This document shows positions 26,864 through 36,407 of a stretch of 64,000 nucleotides of DNA, in pieces. The stretch covers positions 1 to 64,000 of the forward strand of contig JAFZUW010000051.1 in assembly GCA_017618195.1 (NCBI GenBank), read 5' to 3'. A model generated the notes under the pieces. The model saw only the letters and a list, made by a program, of their open reading frames with translations, searched no databases and was not told the DNA's origin. Source of the DNA: Lachnospiraceae bacterium. Lineage in GTDB: Bacteria; Bacillota; Clostridia; Lachnospirales; Lachnospiraceae. Position numbers and translations under genes: made by a program. Position 1 is the stretch's first letter. Every line of letters starts with the position of its first letter.

Positions 26864-28489
26864 ATGCTGAAATGTCCGAAATGTTCCGGTAAGCTTGTAT
26901 ACGACATCGCTTCCAAAGGGATGCTGTGTTCCGCATGCGGTCAATTATACGTCGGGAGAGAATTGGAGGGCTTTAAGCATGAAGCCCGCATGCAGAAGAA
27001 ACTCGAAGATCTGATGATCGAGATCCAGGGCGCGGAAGGCCTGATCCCTGCGGAAGACCGCGGAATCAAGGTGTTCATCTATACATGTCCCGACTGCGGA
27101 CGCGAGATCGTTTCCGACAGCGCGGAGGAGCTTAAGGGCTGTTCCTTCTGCGGCTCCCCGAAGCAGCTTCAGGGCAGGGATTCGGCGATTCACCGCCCGT
27201 CCGGCATTATTCCTTTCAAGATTACGAAGGAAGAGTGCATGAAGCGGTATAACAAATTCGTCCGGAGACACATTTACCGTCCGTCCGGACTGATCCGTAA
27301 AGACCATAAAGACGGCTTCCGCCCGATCTACATGCCGTTCCGTTCGTATTCCTTTGCCCGCGAGGGGCGGTTTACGTTCAAAGGCGTGACGAGGACGGAG
27401 GGCGAGCAGAATGCCGTCATAACGACATATTATACGGTTTTAGGTAAGCTGAAGAGCAATTTCACCGGACTAACCACGCCCGGAACCGAAGTGATGTACA
27501 ATCTTGTTGCCGAGCAGATCGAACCTTTCCACGATGAAGAGGCGATACCGTTCGAGGAGAATTATCTGGCCGGATTTTACGCGGCCATGGAGAACTATGA
27601 CCAGATCGCGGCCCGTCAGAAGATGGCCAAATACGAACCCGAGCTGATCCTTCGCGAGGCGCGCGGGGTATTTGCCGATGTCGGACTTAACGAAAGCCAT
27701 GCGAGAAAGCAGCTGATCGGACAGGAGCAGTCTAATGTTTCCGCCGAAGAGCAGGTACATCTGACTCCGGTATGGTATATGCCTTACCGCATGGGCGACC
27801 GCATCAGCTACGCGATGGTAAACGGGCAGACCGGCAAAGTCGCCGCGGACCTTCCGGTATCGAAATGGAAGGTGCTTTTTTACTCGCTGATCGCGGCTGT
27901 TCCGCTGTTCTTCCTGTTCCGGCTGACCGGCAAGACGACGCCGTCGTTCGTATTCTTCTTAATATCCCTTGCTGCGATGATCATGTCATGGGTTTATTCG
28001 ACGGAAACGCGAGACACGTACCGGAAGCAGGTCGGATATCTGATCCCGTCCGTATTTCAAAAACCGGTTGATATAGCGAGCTGGTGCGTTGCAGGACTCG
28101 GCGCGGTACTGTTATTCACTTACGGGCACCCGGAGTGGTTCGTGCCGTTGTCCGGCTATTCCGCGGGAACGGTTTCAGCGGTGCTTCGGATCATTGTCTG
28201 CCTTCTTTCGTCCGGTCTTGTCACATACCGGTTTTGGGAGGTTCTGGACCGCTACACGGCCGTGTCGGATCTGCAGTACACGAAGCCGAACATCATCTGC
28301 GTCGTAATTTCGTGGCTCGCGACGGTTTTATACTGCCTGAACCTGCCGAAGAGCATTGTGTTTTATATTCTTGCGTATGCGGCGGCCGCATATCTTGTCA
28401 TTGCGGAAATCTACCTGATTGATACGCATAACAGCATTAATACGACGAAAATCAAACCCGTAAAGAAAGAATGGGAGGATGAAGCATGA
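26864..28489 (+). CDS. Double zinc-ribbon membrane protein, YdjG-like (copy 1)
   Basis: A 541-residue protein. Two zinc ribbons are visible: CPKC...CSAC near residues 4-26 and CPDC...CSFC near 72-103. A conserved middle domain starts at IIPFKITKEECMKRY, and four or more transmembrane helices lie in the last 190 residues. It resembles B. subtilis YdjG, a TFIIB-type zinc-ribbon membrane protein that works with the TPM-domain protein YdjH (family knowledge; homology inferred by eye). The paralogue at 31432 shares the whole layout. Its stop overlaps the next start (ATGA at 28486). Confidence 0.8.
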   Translation: MLKCPKCSGKLVYDIASKGMLCSACGQLYVGRELEGFKHEARMQKKLEDLMIEIQGAEGLIPAEDRGIKVFIYTCPDCGREIVSDSAEELKGCSFCGSPKQLQGRDSAIHRPSGIIPFKITKEECMKRYNKFVRRHIYRPSGLIRKDHKDGFRPIYMPFRSYSFAREGRFTFKGVTRTEGEQNAVITTYYTVLGKLKSNFTGLTTPGTEVMYNLVAEQIEPFHDEEAIPFEENYLAGFYAAMENYDQIAARQKMAKYEPELILREARGVFADVGLNESHARKQLIGQEQSNVSAEEQVHLTPVWYMPYRMGDRISYAMVNGQTGKVAADLPVSKWKVLFYSLIAAVPLFFLFRLTGKTTPSFVFFLISLAAMIMSWVYSTETRDTYRKQVGYLIPSVFQKPVDIASWCVAGLGAVLLFTYGHPEWFVPLSGYSAGTVSAVLRIIVCLLSSGLVTYRFWEVLDRYTAVSDLQYTKPNIICVVISWLATVLYCLNLPKSIVFYILAYAAAAYLVIAEIYLIDTHNSINTTKIKPVKKEWEDEA

Positions 28490-29187
28490 AGAAGATTCTT
28501 TGTTTCACCGTGATCCTCCTGTTCGGCATGACGTTATGCGCGTGCGGAGAGGGTGACGGAAAAGGCGGAAAGACCGCCGGAAAGCGCGGCAGGGTGGTCG
28601 ATGCCGTATATGCGCTTTCCAAGGAGGAAACCGAGGCACTCACGGCGGATATGAACAAAATTGCGCGGCACGGGGACATCTGTATCGAGATCGGCGAGTC
28701 TCCGAAAACGCCCGAAATATACGCGGAAGAACGGTTCGGCACGATGTTTTTGGATGGGACCGGCATTCTGATTCTGGTCGATACGAAGCGGGACGACATC
28801 GTCATCAAGACGGGCGGCGCATGTAAAGGCGAATATTCCGATACTGTCTGCAGGACGATTGAGGACAATGGTGTCCGTGACCTCGTGAACAGACGTTATT
28901 ATGACTGCTGTAAGGAAATACTGGCGGAGATGCGCGAAGCAAGTCCGGACGGAGCAGGGGTAAGCCCTAATCCGTCGGGCATTTTGGTGAACCTTCTCGC
29001 GGCGCTTCTGTGCGGATTCGTTCTGAACGTTATCGCGCTCCGGCTGTTAAGCAGAAAGCAGCTTTTAAGCGAGAAGCAGAAGATGGAAACCCATAAGGGA
29101 AGCGTAATCTTTCATCGCGAATATGTTGATACGAAGGTGGATTTCGACCTTTCGATTTTCGGAAGCGACGGAAACGGACTGTTCTGA
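28486..29187 (+). CDS. TPM-domain-like lipoprotein, YdjH-like (copy 1)
   Basis: A 233-residue predicted lipoprotein: signal sequence with lipobox LCAC (C at about residue 20), an extracytoplasmic domain resembling a shortened TPM domain (GTGILILVDTKRDDIVIKTGG), then one transmembrane helix near 160-185 and a short cytoplasmic tail. It lacks the glycine-rich C terminus of its paralogue at 33044. It is coupled by ATGA to the zinc-ribbon gene and probably forms a membrane complex with it. Confidence 0.7.
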   Translation: MKKILCFTVILLFGMTLCACGEGDGKGGKTAGKRGRVVDAVYALSKEETEALTADMNKIARHGDICIEIGESPKTPEIYAEERFGTMFLDGTGILILVDTKRDDIVIKTGGACKGEYSDTVCRTIEDNGVRDLVNRRYYDCCKEILAEMREASPDGAGVSPNPSGILVNLLAALLCGFVLNVIALRLLSRKQLLSEKQKMETHKGSVIFHREYVDTKVDFDLSIFGSDGNGLF

Positions 29188-29252
29188 GCGGAACGCGGCG
29201 CAGGCACATTTTCCCTTTATTCAATAATGTGCTTCCGTCTTTGAATCGTGTA

Positions 29253-29281
29253 TTGAGTCCTTCCGACATGTGTGTTATACT
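29253..29281 (+). promoter_or_regulatory. Sigma-A promoter of thrC
   Basis: TTGAGT (29253-29258) and TATACT (29276-29281) with a 17-bp spacer. The leader is only about 40 nt, too short for a T-box or riboswitch. Confidence 0.75.
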
Positions 29282-29326
29282 ATCAGAGATTTGAAAAAAT
29301 GAGTATTTTCGAAAGAAGGATCTGCA

Positions 29327-30829
29327 ATGAATATTTTATACCGGAATACAAGGGGACTGGGAAACGAAGTAACCGCTTCGCAGGCAATTCTCAAGGGACT
29401 TGCGGACGGCGGCGGACTGTATGTTCCGACTGCTTATCCGAAGCTTGACAGGAGCCTTTCGGAGCTTGCCGAGATGGATTACAGAGGCGTTGCTTACGAA
29501 GTAATGAAACTGTTCTTTACGGATTATACCGAGGAAGAACTTCGAGGCTGCATCGAAAAAGCTTATGACGGGAAGTTCGACAGCGAAGAGATCGCGCCGA
29601 TGGCGGAAGCCGATCACGCATATTATCTCGAGCTGTTCCACGGCCAGACGATTGCCTTTAAGGATATGGCGCTGTCCATCCTGCCGCACCTTCTTACGAC
29701 GGCGGCAAAGAAGAACAATCAGACCGACGAGATCGTCATCCTGACGGCAACCTCCGGCGATACCGGAAAGGCCGCTCTGGCGGGCTTCCGCGACGTGCCC
29801 GGAACGAAGATCATCGTATTTTACCCGAAGAACGGCGTAAGCCGCATTCAGGAACTTCAGATGGTTACCGAGAAGGGGGCCAATACGACGGTTATCGGCG
29901 TTAACGGCAACTTCGACGACTGCCAGACCGGTGTAAAGAAGATGTTCACCGACGAGACGCTTAAGAAGGACATGGCGGCAAAGGGCATGGTATTTTCCTC
30001 CGCCAACTCCATCAATATCGGACGCCTTGTTCCGCAGGTCGCATATTACGTTTTCGCATATACGAGACTTTTGAAAGAGGAGCGCATCAAGGCCGGCGAT
30101 CCGGTTAATTTCGTCGTTCCGACCGGCAATTTCGGAAACATTCTTGCCTGCTTCTACGCGAAGAAGCTCGGGCTTCCGGTTGCCAGGATGATCTGCGCGT
30201 CCAACGAGAACAAGGTGCTGTACGATTTCTTCACGACCGGCACTTACGATATCCGCAGAAAGTTCATTCTGACCAGCTCGCCTTCGATGGATATTCTGAT
30301 CTCGAGCAATCTCGAGCGTCTGATCTACCACAGCGCGGGTGACGACGCAGCGAAGAATGCGGAGCGCATGGAAGCTCTCAAGAAGGACGGAATATATACC
30401 GTTACGGATGCGATGAGGAAGGAGATGGCCGATTTCGTTCCCGGTTTTGCGACCGAGGCGGATACTGCCGCGGAGATTAAGGAACTGTACGAGCGTACCG
30501 GTTATGTTCTGGATACGCATACGGCCGTTGCTTCGTCGGTATACCGCCGCTACCGTAAGGAGAGCGGGGACGAAACACCGACGGTGATCGTTTCGACCGC
30601 AAGCCCGTTCAAATTCGCAAGAAGCGTTATGGAAGCCATTAACGGCGGCAAGGATGAGAGAGAAGACTTTGCCGTGATCGACGACCTTTCGAAGACGGCC
30701 AATGTAGCGGAGCCTCCGGCAATCCGCGAAATCCGTACGGCTCCCGTAAGACATGATACGGTATGCGAAATAAACGGAATGGAGCGGGAAGTACGCCGCG
30801 TCCTCAATGTTCCGGGGACGGAGGCATAA
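29327..30829 (+). CDS. thrC: Threonine synthase
   Basis: A 500-residue PLP enzyme converting O-phospho-L-homoserine to L-threonine. The long (class I, yeast/E. coli-type) form is shown by the N-terminal YRNTRG and the PLP lysine K112 in HGQTIAFKDMALS. The phosphate-binding SGDTGKAAL loop is present. AAGGATCTGCA precedes ATG 29327. No other threonine genes are adjacent. It sits between the two zinc-ribbon/TPM modules and reads into a small membrane protein gene. Confidence 0.95.
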   Translation: MNILYRNTRGLGNEVTASQAILKGLADGGGLYVPTAYPKLDRSLSELAEMDYRGVAYEVMKLFFTDYTEEELRGCIEKAYDGKFDSEEIAPMAEADHAYYLELFHGQTIAFKDMALSILPHLLTTAAKKNNQTDEIVILTATSGDTGKAALAGFRDVPGTKIIVFYPKNGVSRIQELQMVTEKGANTTVIGVNGNFDDCQTGVKKMFTDETLKKDMAAKGMVFSSANSINIGRLVPQVAYYVFAYTRLLKEERIKAGDPVNFVVPTGNFGNILACFYAKKLGLPVARMICASNENKVLYDFFTTGTYDIRRKFILTSSPSMDILISSNLERLIYHSAGDDAAKNAERMEALKKDGIYTVTDAMRKEMADFVPGFATEADTAAEIKELYERTGYVLDTHTAVASSVYRRYRKESGDETPTVIVSTASPFKFARSVMEAINGGKDEREDFAVIDDLSKTANVAEPPAIREIRTAPVRHDTVCEINGMEREVRRVLNVPGTEA

Positions 30830-30832
30830 TCC

Positions 30833-31342
30833 GTGGCAGAAGCATTAAATTCATTAGCAGACTGGTATAACAGTTCTCTCGGACAGTTCATGCCGAAGGA
30901 AGTATTTATCTTTCTGGTATCGATGGTACCGCTGATCGAACTCCGCGGAGGACTGGTCGTAGCAAAACTTTTGGGGATCGGACTTTGGAAAGCCAATCTG
31001 ATCTGCATTATCGGAAACATTATCCCGATTCCTTTTATCCTGCTGTTCATAAAGGCGATCTTCGCGTTTATGAAGAAGCATAACATTTTAAAGGGATTGG
31101 TTGTGAAGCTGGAAGAGCGTGCCGCCAAGAAGTCCAAGGGCAAGGAACGAGGAGAGTTCTTATTCCTTCTGTTCTTCGTCGGCATTCCGCTTCCCGGAAC
31201 CGGCGCCTGGACGGGTTCTTTGATCGCGGCGCTGTTCGATTTTGACATTAAAAAGGCTTCGATCGCGATATTCCTCGGGCTTTTGCTCGCAGCGCTTCTG
31301 ATGAGCCTTTTCAGTTACGGTTTTCTCGGACTGTTCGTGTAA
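30833..31342 (+). CDS. COG2426-type small membrane protein
   Basis: A 169-residue membrane protein of the family often called small multidrug export (COG2426), with about four helices and the conserved PLIELRGG and IPLPGTGAWTG motifs. The start is GTG 30833, 8 bases after GGAGG and 3 bp after the thrC stop, so it is co-transcribed with thrC. True transport function is not established for the family. Confidence 0.85.
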   Translation: MAEALNSLADWYNSSLGQFMPKEVFIFLVSMVPLIELRGGLVVAKLLGIGLWKANLICIIGNIIPIPFILLFIKAIFAFMKKHNILKGLVVKLEERAAKKSKGKERGEFLFLLFFVGIPLPGTGAWTGSLIAALFDFDIKKASIAIFLGLLLAALLMSLFSYGFLGLFV

Positions 31343-31431
31343 CGGTTCGGGTTCCGTTTTATGCCGGGGTTCCGGCGTGCTGCTTCGGGCGGCGATATGT
31401 TGTGGGGATTATTCTTTGGGGAGGTAAAGTA

Positions 31432-33051
31432 ATGGTTGGGTGTCCCGGATGCGGAAGCAAACTGGTTTTTGATATCGAAAGCCAGCAGATGAAATGCAGC
31501 TACTGCGGAAAACTTTATGTGGTCAGCCAGGTTTCGAAGCACTCGAAGAGTGCGGACGAACATCCGGATATGACTCGGGACGAGTATTCCGAAGAGCCGA
31601 TTATGTCGGAAGGCCCGGTAATGGAAGCAACGGTATTTACCTGTTCCCAGTGCGGAGCGGAGATTGTTGCGGATCCCGATGAAGCGGTTACCTGGTGCAG
31701 TTATTGCGGTTCGCCGGCTACGCTGAAGAGCCGCCTTTCCATGATCCGCAAGCCGGACAAGGTTATACCGTTCAAGATTACAAAGAAGGAGTGTGCGCTC
31801 CGTTACCGCGAGGTTGCAAGAAAGCAGATTTACGCTCCGAACGATCTGATCCGTAAGGGCAAAGCGGAAAGCTTTCGCGGAATTTACATGCCTTTCTGGT
31901 CTTACAATGTAAGCCGGAGCGGCGAGTACCGTTTCCCCGGAAAAACGGTCGAAGTAATCGGAAACGAACAGATTACGACCTCCTATATGGCGAACGGCTG
32001 GATTGAAAGCCGTCAGCATGATCTGAGCCATGACGCCTCGGTTACTTTTGACGATGCGGTCAGCGAGAAAATCGTTCCGTTCATGGGCAAAGACGCCGTC
32101 GAATTTGACGACTGTTATCTGAACGGGTTTTATGCCAACGCTGCCGATCAGGGCGAAGAAGAATACCGTCAGAACATTCTCTCTACGGAAAGCGACATAA
32201 TCATTACAAAAGCCCAATGGAACCTTCCGAAATTCGGTATGGACGAACAGGCGGCGAAACAGCAGCTGGCCGATACCGGGAATTATAAGATCAGCATGGA
32301 GTCATCGCTTCAGATGTATCCCGTCTGGTTCCTTTCGTATCGTCACGGAGACCGCGTCAGCTACGCGACGATTAACGGTCAGACCGGAAAGACGTACGCG
32401 GATTTTCCGGCATCGCCGTATAAGTATCTGCTGTTCTCACTGCTGACGGCAATCCCTTTGTATCTGCTCATCAATCTGGTGATGTCGGCGACTCCGGCGG
32501 TGGTTATGTTTTCGGCGCTGATCGCGGCATTTGTCGCATCCTCGATCTATCAGAGCGAGGTTACCGAAATTTTCGTCAAACAGTTCCATGTCAGTTTCGG
32601 AAAGAAAGAAAAGATAGCCGCCAAGCTGAAAAAAGCGTTTACCGGTTTCGGTACCGTGGCGATGATTTTCGTTTATGTCGTGTTGTATCTTCTTTTTGAC
32701 ACCAATGAATATCTGCCCGATCTCGGTGCCAATTTTGACTATGTTTATATGGTCATTGCGGCGATTCTTCTGGTAATCCTGGTAATCCGGTTCTTCAAGA
32801 TGAAGAGCCGTTTTATGGCGCTTTCGAACGTACGTCTCAATATGACCAACGGGCTGTTCGTTCTGGTCGCAGTGATTTCGCTTGCGATGTTTATCATAAG
32901 ACCGGCCGATGACTATCTGTATTATGCGGGCGGATTTGCCGCAGCGGCGATCGTTGCGCTTTCGGTTGTCAATCTGATTCACGGCTACAATATTCTTGCT
33001 TCCCAGAAGCCGAAGCAGTTTAAGAGAAGCGGAGGTGATGACCTTGCGTAA
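31432..33051 (+). CDS. Double zinc-ribbon membrane protein, YdjG-like (copy 2)
   Basis: A 539-residue paralogue of the 26864 protein. Zinc ribbons are CPGC...CSYC near residues 4-26 and CSQC...CSYC near 73-100. IPFKITKKECALRYR opens the shared middle domain, and five or six transmembrane helices fill the last 200 residues. ATG 31432 follows GGGGAGG; a GTG at 31402 has no site. It overlaps the TPM gene start by 8 bp. Confidence 0.82.
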   Translation: MVGCPGCGSKLVFDIESQQMKCSYCGKLYVVSQVSKHSKSADEHPDMTRDEYSEEPIMSEGPVMEATVFTCSQCGAEIVADPDEAVTWCSYCGSPATLKSRLSMIRKPDKVIPFKITKKECALRYREVARKQIYAPNDLIRKGKAESFRGIYMPFWSYNVSRSGEYRFPGKTVEVIGNEQITTSYMANGWIESRQHDLSHDASVTFDDAVSEKIVPFMGKDAVEFDDCYLNGFYANAADQGEEEYRQNILSTESDIIITKAQWNLPKFGMDEQAAKQQLADTGNYKISMESSLQMYPVWFLSYRHGDRVSYATINGQTGKTYADFPASPYKYLLFSLLTAIPLYLLINLVMSATPAVVMFSALIAAFVASSIYQSEVTEIFVKQFHVSFGKKEKIAAKLKKAFTGFGTVAMIFVYVVLYLLFDTNEYLPDLGANFDYVYMVIAAILLVILVIRFFKMKSRFMALSNVRLNMTNGLFVLVAVISLAMFIIRPADDYLYYAGGFAAAAIVALSVVNLIHGYNILASQKPKQFKRSGGDDLA

Positions 33052-33811
33052 AGCGTTAATCATTCTCTGCATGCTTGCAGCCTTATGCCTGACTGCCTGC
33101 GGGCATCATGCAAAGCCCGAAGAACGCGGCAGGCTGTATATCGAAGATGTATCGGATCTTCTGTCGGATGAGGAAGAGAGCGGACTCCGTAGCGAAATGG
33201 AGAAATTGCTTGAATACGGCAGCGCGGCGTTCGTTTCCGTCGGTGACGCAAGATACAGCGGCTACAACGCTTATGACAGCAGTGCTGCGGGCCGATATGC
33301 GAAACAGAAATACGAAGAACTGATCGGACCGGAAAGCGGACTGCTGTTCCTGATCGATATGGATAACCGTGAGATATATATTTATACCTACGGGTTCATC
33401 GGGGATTACGTAAGCCGTTCCAAAGCCCGTTCCATTACCGACAACGTATATCGTTATGCTACCGATAAGCAGTACGGTACATGTGCAACGAAGGCGTTTG
33501 AGCAGATCAATACGCTGATGAACGGCGGAAAGATTGCCGAATCCATGCGGTATATCTCCAATGCATTTGTTGCCGTATTGATCGCGCTTCTTATAAACAT
33601 GCTCGCGCTTCGCGCTTTGAACCGCAAGAAGGAGGTTACGGCCGCGGAAGTTGCCGATGCCAACAAGAATACCGTACAGTTCCGTCATAAGGGGCTTGAC
33701 ATCATATCCAGAAAGGTTGTCGTACTGCGCAGTTCCTCGTCCGGCGGACGCGGAGGCTTCGGCGGAGGCGGCGGACATTTCGGCGGTCACGGCGGCGGAC
33801 ACCGGTTCTGA
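33044..33811 (+). CDS. TPM-domain lipoprotein with glycine-rich tail, YdjH-like (copy 2)
   Basis: A 255-residue protein with lipobox LTAC, a TPM domain (IEDVSDLLSDEEESGL, then GLLFLIDMDNREIYIYTYG), one transmembrane helix, and a cytoplasmic tail ending in GGFGGGGGHFGGHGGG. The start is probably TTG 33044, since GGAGGTGAT lies 8 bases upstream; ATG 33038 is too close to it. TPM domains are linked to membrane protein quality and envelope stress. It forms an operon with the zinc-ribbon paralogue. Confidence 0.78.
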   Translation: MRKALIILCMLAALCLTACGHHAKPEERGRLYIEDVSDLLSDEEESGLRSEMEKLLEYGSAAFVSVGDARYSGYNAYDSSAAGRYAKQKYEELIGPESGLLFLIDMDNREIYIYTYGFIGDYVSRSKARSITDNVYRYATDKQYGTCATKAFEQINTLMNGGKIAESMRYISNAFVAVLIALLINMLALRALNRKKEVTAAEVADANKNTVQFRHKGLDIISRKVVVLRSSSSGGRGGFGGGGGHFGGHGGGHRF

Positions 33812-33901
33812 GGCGCTTACGGGTTATATGCAGCGCAATGAAATCCGTGCCGGCTGCGTGCAGGAGCAGGGTTTCAAACGGTTTTATACAGTCTGATATA
33901 G

Positions 33902-33932
33902 GAAAGGGCAGCATTACGCGGCCCTTTCTTTT
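33902..33932 (+). terminator. Terminator of the second zinc-ribbon/TPM module
   Basis: GAAAGGGC (33902-33909) pairs with GCCCTTTC (33921-33928), followed by TTTT. Confidence 0.75.
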
Positions 33933-33943
33933 GTAAAGTGAAT

Positions 33944-33967
33944 GAGCCCGGCGGTAACGCCGGGCTC
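33944..33967. terminator. Strong hairpin between convergent genes
   Basis: A perfect 10-bp stem, GAGCCCGGCG/CGCCGGGCTC, with a GTAA tetraloop. It lies between the TPM gene and convergent typA. T runs are weak on both sides, so it may be a transcript 3'-end stabiliser rather than a strict terminator. Confidence 0.55.
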
Positions 33968-34018
33968 AAATAAATGGGAGCATTAATTATATATAAGCAA
34001 TCCGGTATGGATTGATGC

Positions 34019-35839
34019 TTACTTTCTGGAAGCTCTCTTACGCATCAGCGAATCGAGAATCTTCTTACGGATCCGGAGGCTCTTGGGAGTTACCTCAAGG
34101 AGCTCGTCGGTATCGATGAACTCAAGACACTGCTCGAGGCTCATCTCAACCGGAGGCGTAAGGCGGAGCGCTTCGTCGGCAGCGGACGAACGGGTGTTGG
34201 TCAGCTGCTTCTTCTTGCAGACGTTAACTTCAACGTCTTCCGCTTTGCCGTTCTGGCCGACTACCATGCCGGCGTAAACCTTCTCGCCGGGGCCGATGAA
34301 GAGGGCACCGCGTTCCTGGGCGTTGAACAGACCGTAGGTTACGGCTTCGCCGCTTTCAAACGCGATCAGGCTTCCCTGCGAGCGGTATGAAAGATCGCCC
34401 TTATACGGTTCATAGCCGGTGAAGATCGTATTCATAATGCCCTCGCCGCGGGTATCGGTAAGGAACTCGCCGCGGTATCCGATGAGTCCGCGGGACGGGA
34501 TCGAGAAGAGCAGTCTCGTATGGCCGGAACCGAACGAATTCATTCCCTTCAGCTCGCCTTTTCTTGCGGAAAGCTTCTGGATGACGGTACCGGAGTACTC
34601 GTCCGGAACATCTACCTGGCATTCCTCCATAGGCTCAAGCTTCTTGCCGTTCTCATCGTAATGATAGATAACCTCTGCCTTGCTTACGGCAAATTCGAAC
34701 CCTTCACGGCGCATATTCTCAATCAATACGGAGAGGTGCAGCTCGCCCCTGCCGGAAACCTTAAAGGCTTCGGTCGTGTCGGTTTCCTCCACGCGGAGCG
34801 AAACGTCGGTATTGAGCTCACGGAACAGTCTCTCGCGAAGATGGCGGGAGGTGACAAATTTGCCTTCCTGGCCTGCGAGCGGGCTGTCGTTAACGATAAA
34901 GTTCATGGCGATCGTCGGCTCGGAGATCTTCTGGAACGGAATGGCTACCGGATTCTCGGGAGAGCAGAGCGTATCGCCGATATGGATGTCGCTGATGCCG
35001 GAGATCGCAACGATGCTTCCGACGGTAGCCTCGTTGACTTCGACCTTCTTGAGTCCGTCAAACTCATAAAGCTTGCTGATCTTAACCTTGCGCATCTTGT
35101 CGGGATCGTGATGGTTCACGATGACGCATTCCTGGTTCACGCGGATCGTGCCGTTGTCGACTTTGCCGACGCCGATACGTCCTACGTATTCGTTGTAATC
35201 GATCGTGCTGATGAGTACCTGCGTACCCGCATTCTCGTCGCCCTCGGGAGCGGGGATGTAATCGATAATCGTTTCAAACAAAGGCTCCATGCTGACGGGC
35301 TTGTCATTCAGCTCAAGAATCGCGATGCCGGTCTTGGCGGAGGCAAATACGAACGGGCACTCAAGCTGGTCCTCGTCCGCGTCAAGGTCAATCAGAAGAT
35401 CGAGTACCTCGTCGATAACTTCCTTCGGACGAGCCTCGGGACGGTCGATCTTGTTGATGCAGCAGATAACCGGAAGCTTCAGTTCGAGAGCCTTCTTCAA
35501 TACGAACTTGGTCTGCGGCATCGGACCCTCAAATGCGTCGACAACGAGAATTACGCCGTTCACCATTTTAAGAACACGCTCTACCTCGCCGCCGAAATCG
35601 GCATGACCGGGCGTATCGATGATGTTAATCTTGATTCCCTTGTAATATACGGCCGTATTCTTACTGAGGATGGTGATTCCGCGCTCACGTTCGATATCGT
35701 TCGAGTCCATGACGCGTTCTTCCACAACCTGTCCGGTACGGAATACGCCGCTCTGTTTCAAAAGCTCATCGACCAGGGTCGTCTTACCGTGGTCTACGTG
35801 AGCGATAATCGCAATGTTTCTTACATCTTCCCGCTTCAT
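34019..35839 (-). CDS. typA: Ribosome-associated GTPase TypA/BipA
   Basis: A 606-residue translational GTPase related to EF-G that acts on the ribosome in assembly and stress. G1 [10 protein letters not shown]3 DTPGHADFG and G4 [10 protein letters not shown] are visible near the N terminus, and the C-terminal domain matches BipA. The start is ATG 35839 with GGAGGT upstream; earlier in-frame codons lack a site. It is a single-gene transcript convergent with the TPM gene. Confidence 0.96.
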   Translation of the reverse strand: MKREDVRNIAIIAHVDHGKTTLVDELLKQSGVFRTGQVVEERVMDSNDIERERGITILSKNTAVYYKGIKINIIDTPGHADFGGEVERVLKMVNGVILVVDAFEGPMPQTKFVLKKALELKLPVICCINKIDRPEARPKEVIDEVLDLLIDLDADEDQLECPFVFASAKTGIAILELNDKPVSMEPLFETIIDYIPAPEGDENAGTQVLISTIDYNEYVGRIGVGKVDNGTIRVNQECVIVNHHDPDKMRKVKISKLYEFDGLKKVEVNEATVGSIVAISGISDIHIGDTLCSPENPVAIPFQKISEPTIAMNFIVNDSPLAGQEGKFVTSRHLRERLFRELNTDVSLRVEETDTTEAFKVSGRGELHLSVLIENMRREGFEFAVSKAEVIYHYDENGKKLEPMEECQVDVPDEYSGTVIQKLSARKGELKGMNSFGSGHTRLLFSIPSRGLIGYRGEFLTDTRGEGIMNTIFTGYEPYKGDLSYRSQGSLIAFESGEAVTYGLFNAQERGALFIGPGEKVYAGMVVGQNGKAEDVEVNVCKKKQLTNTRSSAADEALRLTPPVEMSLEQCLEFIDTDELLEVTPKSLRIRKKILDSLMRKRASRK

Positions 35840-35892
35840 AGAAACCTCCGTTCGGTGCGGTATTACTGTTTTGTTCCGTTCACAACCTTTAC

Positions 35893-35920
35893 ATTGTAAC
35901 ATATCATTTCCGAAATGCAA
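35893..35920 (-). promoter_or_regulatory. Sigma-A promoter of typA
   Basis: On the minus strand TTGCAT (35920-35915) and TACAAT (35898-35893) are separated by 16 bp, within a TG-extended context. Confidence 0.7.
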
Positions 35921-35932
35921 GTATTTCCTTGT

Positions 35933-35962
35933 AAAAAAATCCCGGGGGACATGATCCCCCGG
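35933..35962 (-). terminator. Terminator of the NAGPA/membrane-protein operon
   Basis: CCGGGGGA (35942-35949) and TCCCCCGG (35955-35962) form a perfect hairpin. On the minus strand it is followed by a run of seven T (35933-35939), so it stops transcription coming from 35976-37338 before typA. Confidence 0.85.
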
Positions 35963-35975
35963 AATATGCTATATG

Positions 35976-36407
35976 TTAACGGGAATGAACTTCTCCCGGA
36001 CACACCTCTTTATGAAGCAGAAGAGCAAGAACCAAAAGCAGAGCGCCGACAAACGCGTAAAATGCCGACCAGCCGCTTGCCGTTCCGTAGATGTGAAGAA
36101 CGCCGGTGAAAAGCGAACCTACGGTCAAAACGGCAATTCCGTCATGCCACAGCCGCCTTGCCGCAATCCGGATGCGCGGGGGATTCTTCCTGCAGGCAAG
36201 AATAAAGGAAGGAACCGCACCCAAAAGGAACGGTACGAGAAAGGCATACTGCATATAGATTGAGTAAACGCCGAAGCTGAAATGCTCGTAAACCGCGCCG
36301 AAGACGGCGGTGAAAACCGTGACCGCGATGTAGATCTTTACGGCAAGCGCATAGGAATGCCGCAGTTCGCCCGCCCGGTCACTGTTTCGGGTATCCGATG
36401 CATACAA
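35976..36407 (-). CDS. Small four-helix membrane protein
   Basis: A 143-residue protein with four predicted transmembrane helices and no family I recognise. The only plausible start in frame is TTG 36407, about 10 bases after AGGAG, inside the last 29 bases of the upstream gene. Translation is then coupled to the NAGPA-type gene. It could partner that secreted enzyme. Confidence 0.6.
   Translation of the reverse strand: MYASDTRNSDRAGELRHSYALAVKIYIAVTVFTAVFGAVYEHFSFGVYSIYMQYAFLVPFLLGAVPSFILACRKNPPRIRIAARRLWHDGIAVLTVGSLFTGVLHIYGTASGWSAFYAFVGALLLVLALLLHKEVCPGEVHSR

Noticed and set aside
29282..29326. T-box or leader peptide before thrC
   Set aside because: Only about 40 nt lie between the predicted start site and the gene.
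30830..33811. Insertion sequence as the cause of the duplicated zinc-ribbon/TPM modules
   Set aside because: No transposase, terminal inverted repeat or target duplication is visible around either copy.
34520..35899. A 459-codon + strand open frame opposite typA
   Set aside because: TypA on the minus strand has intact GTPase motifs and a promoter; the + frame has no domain.
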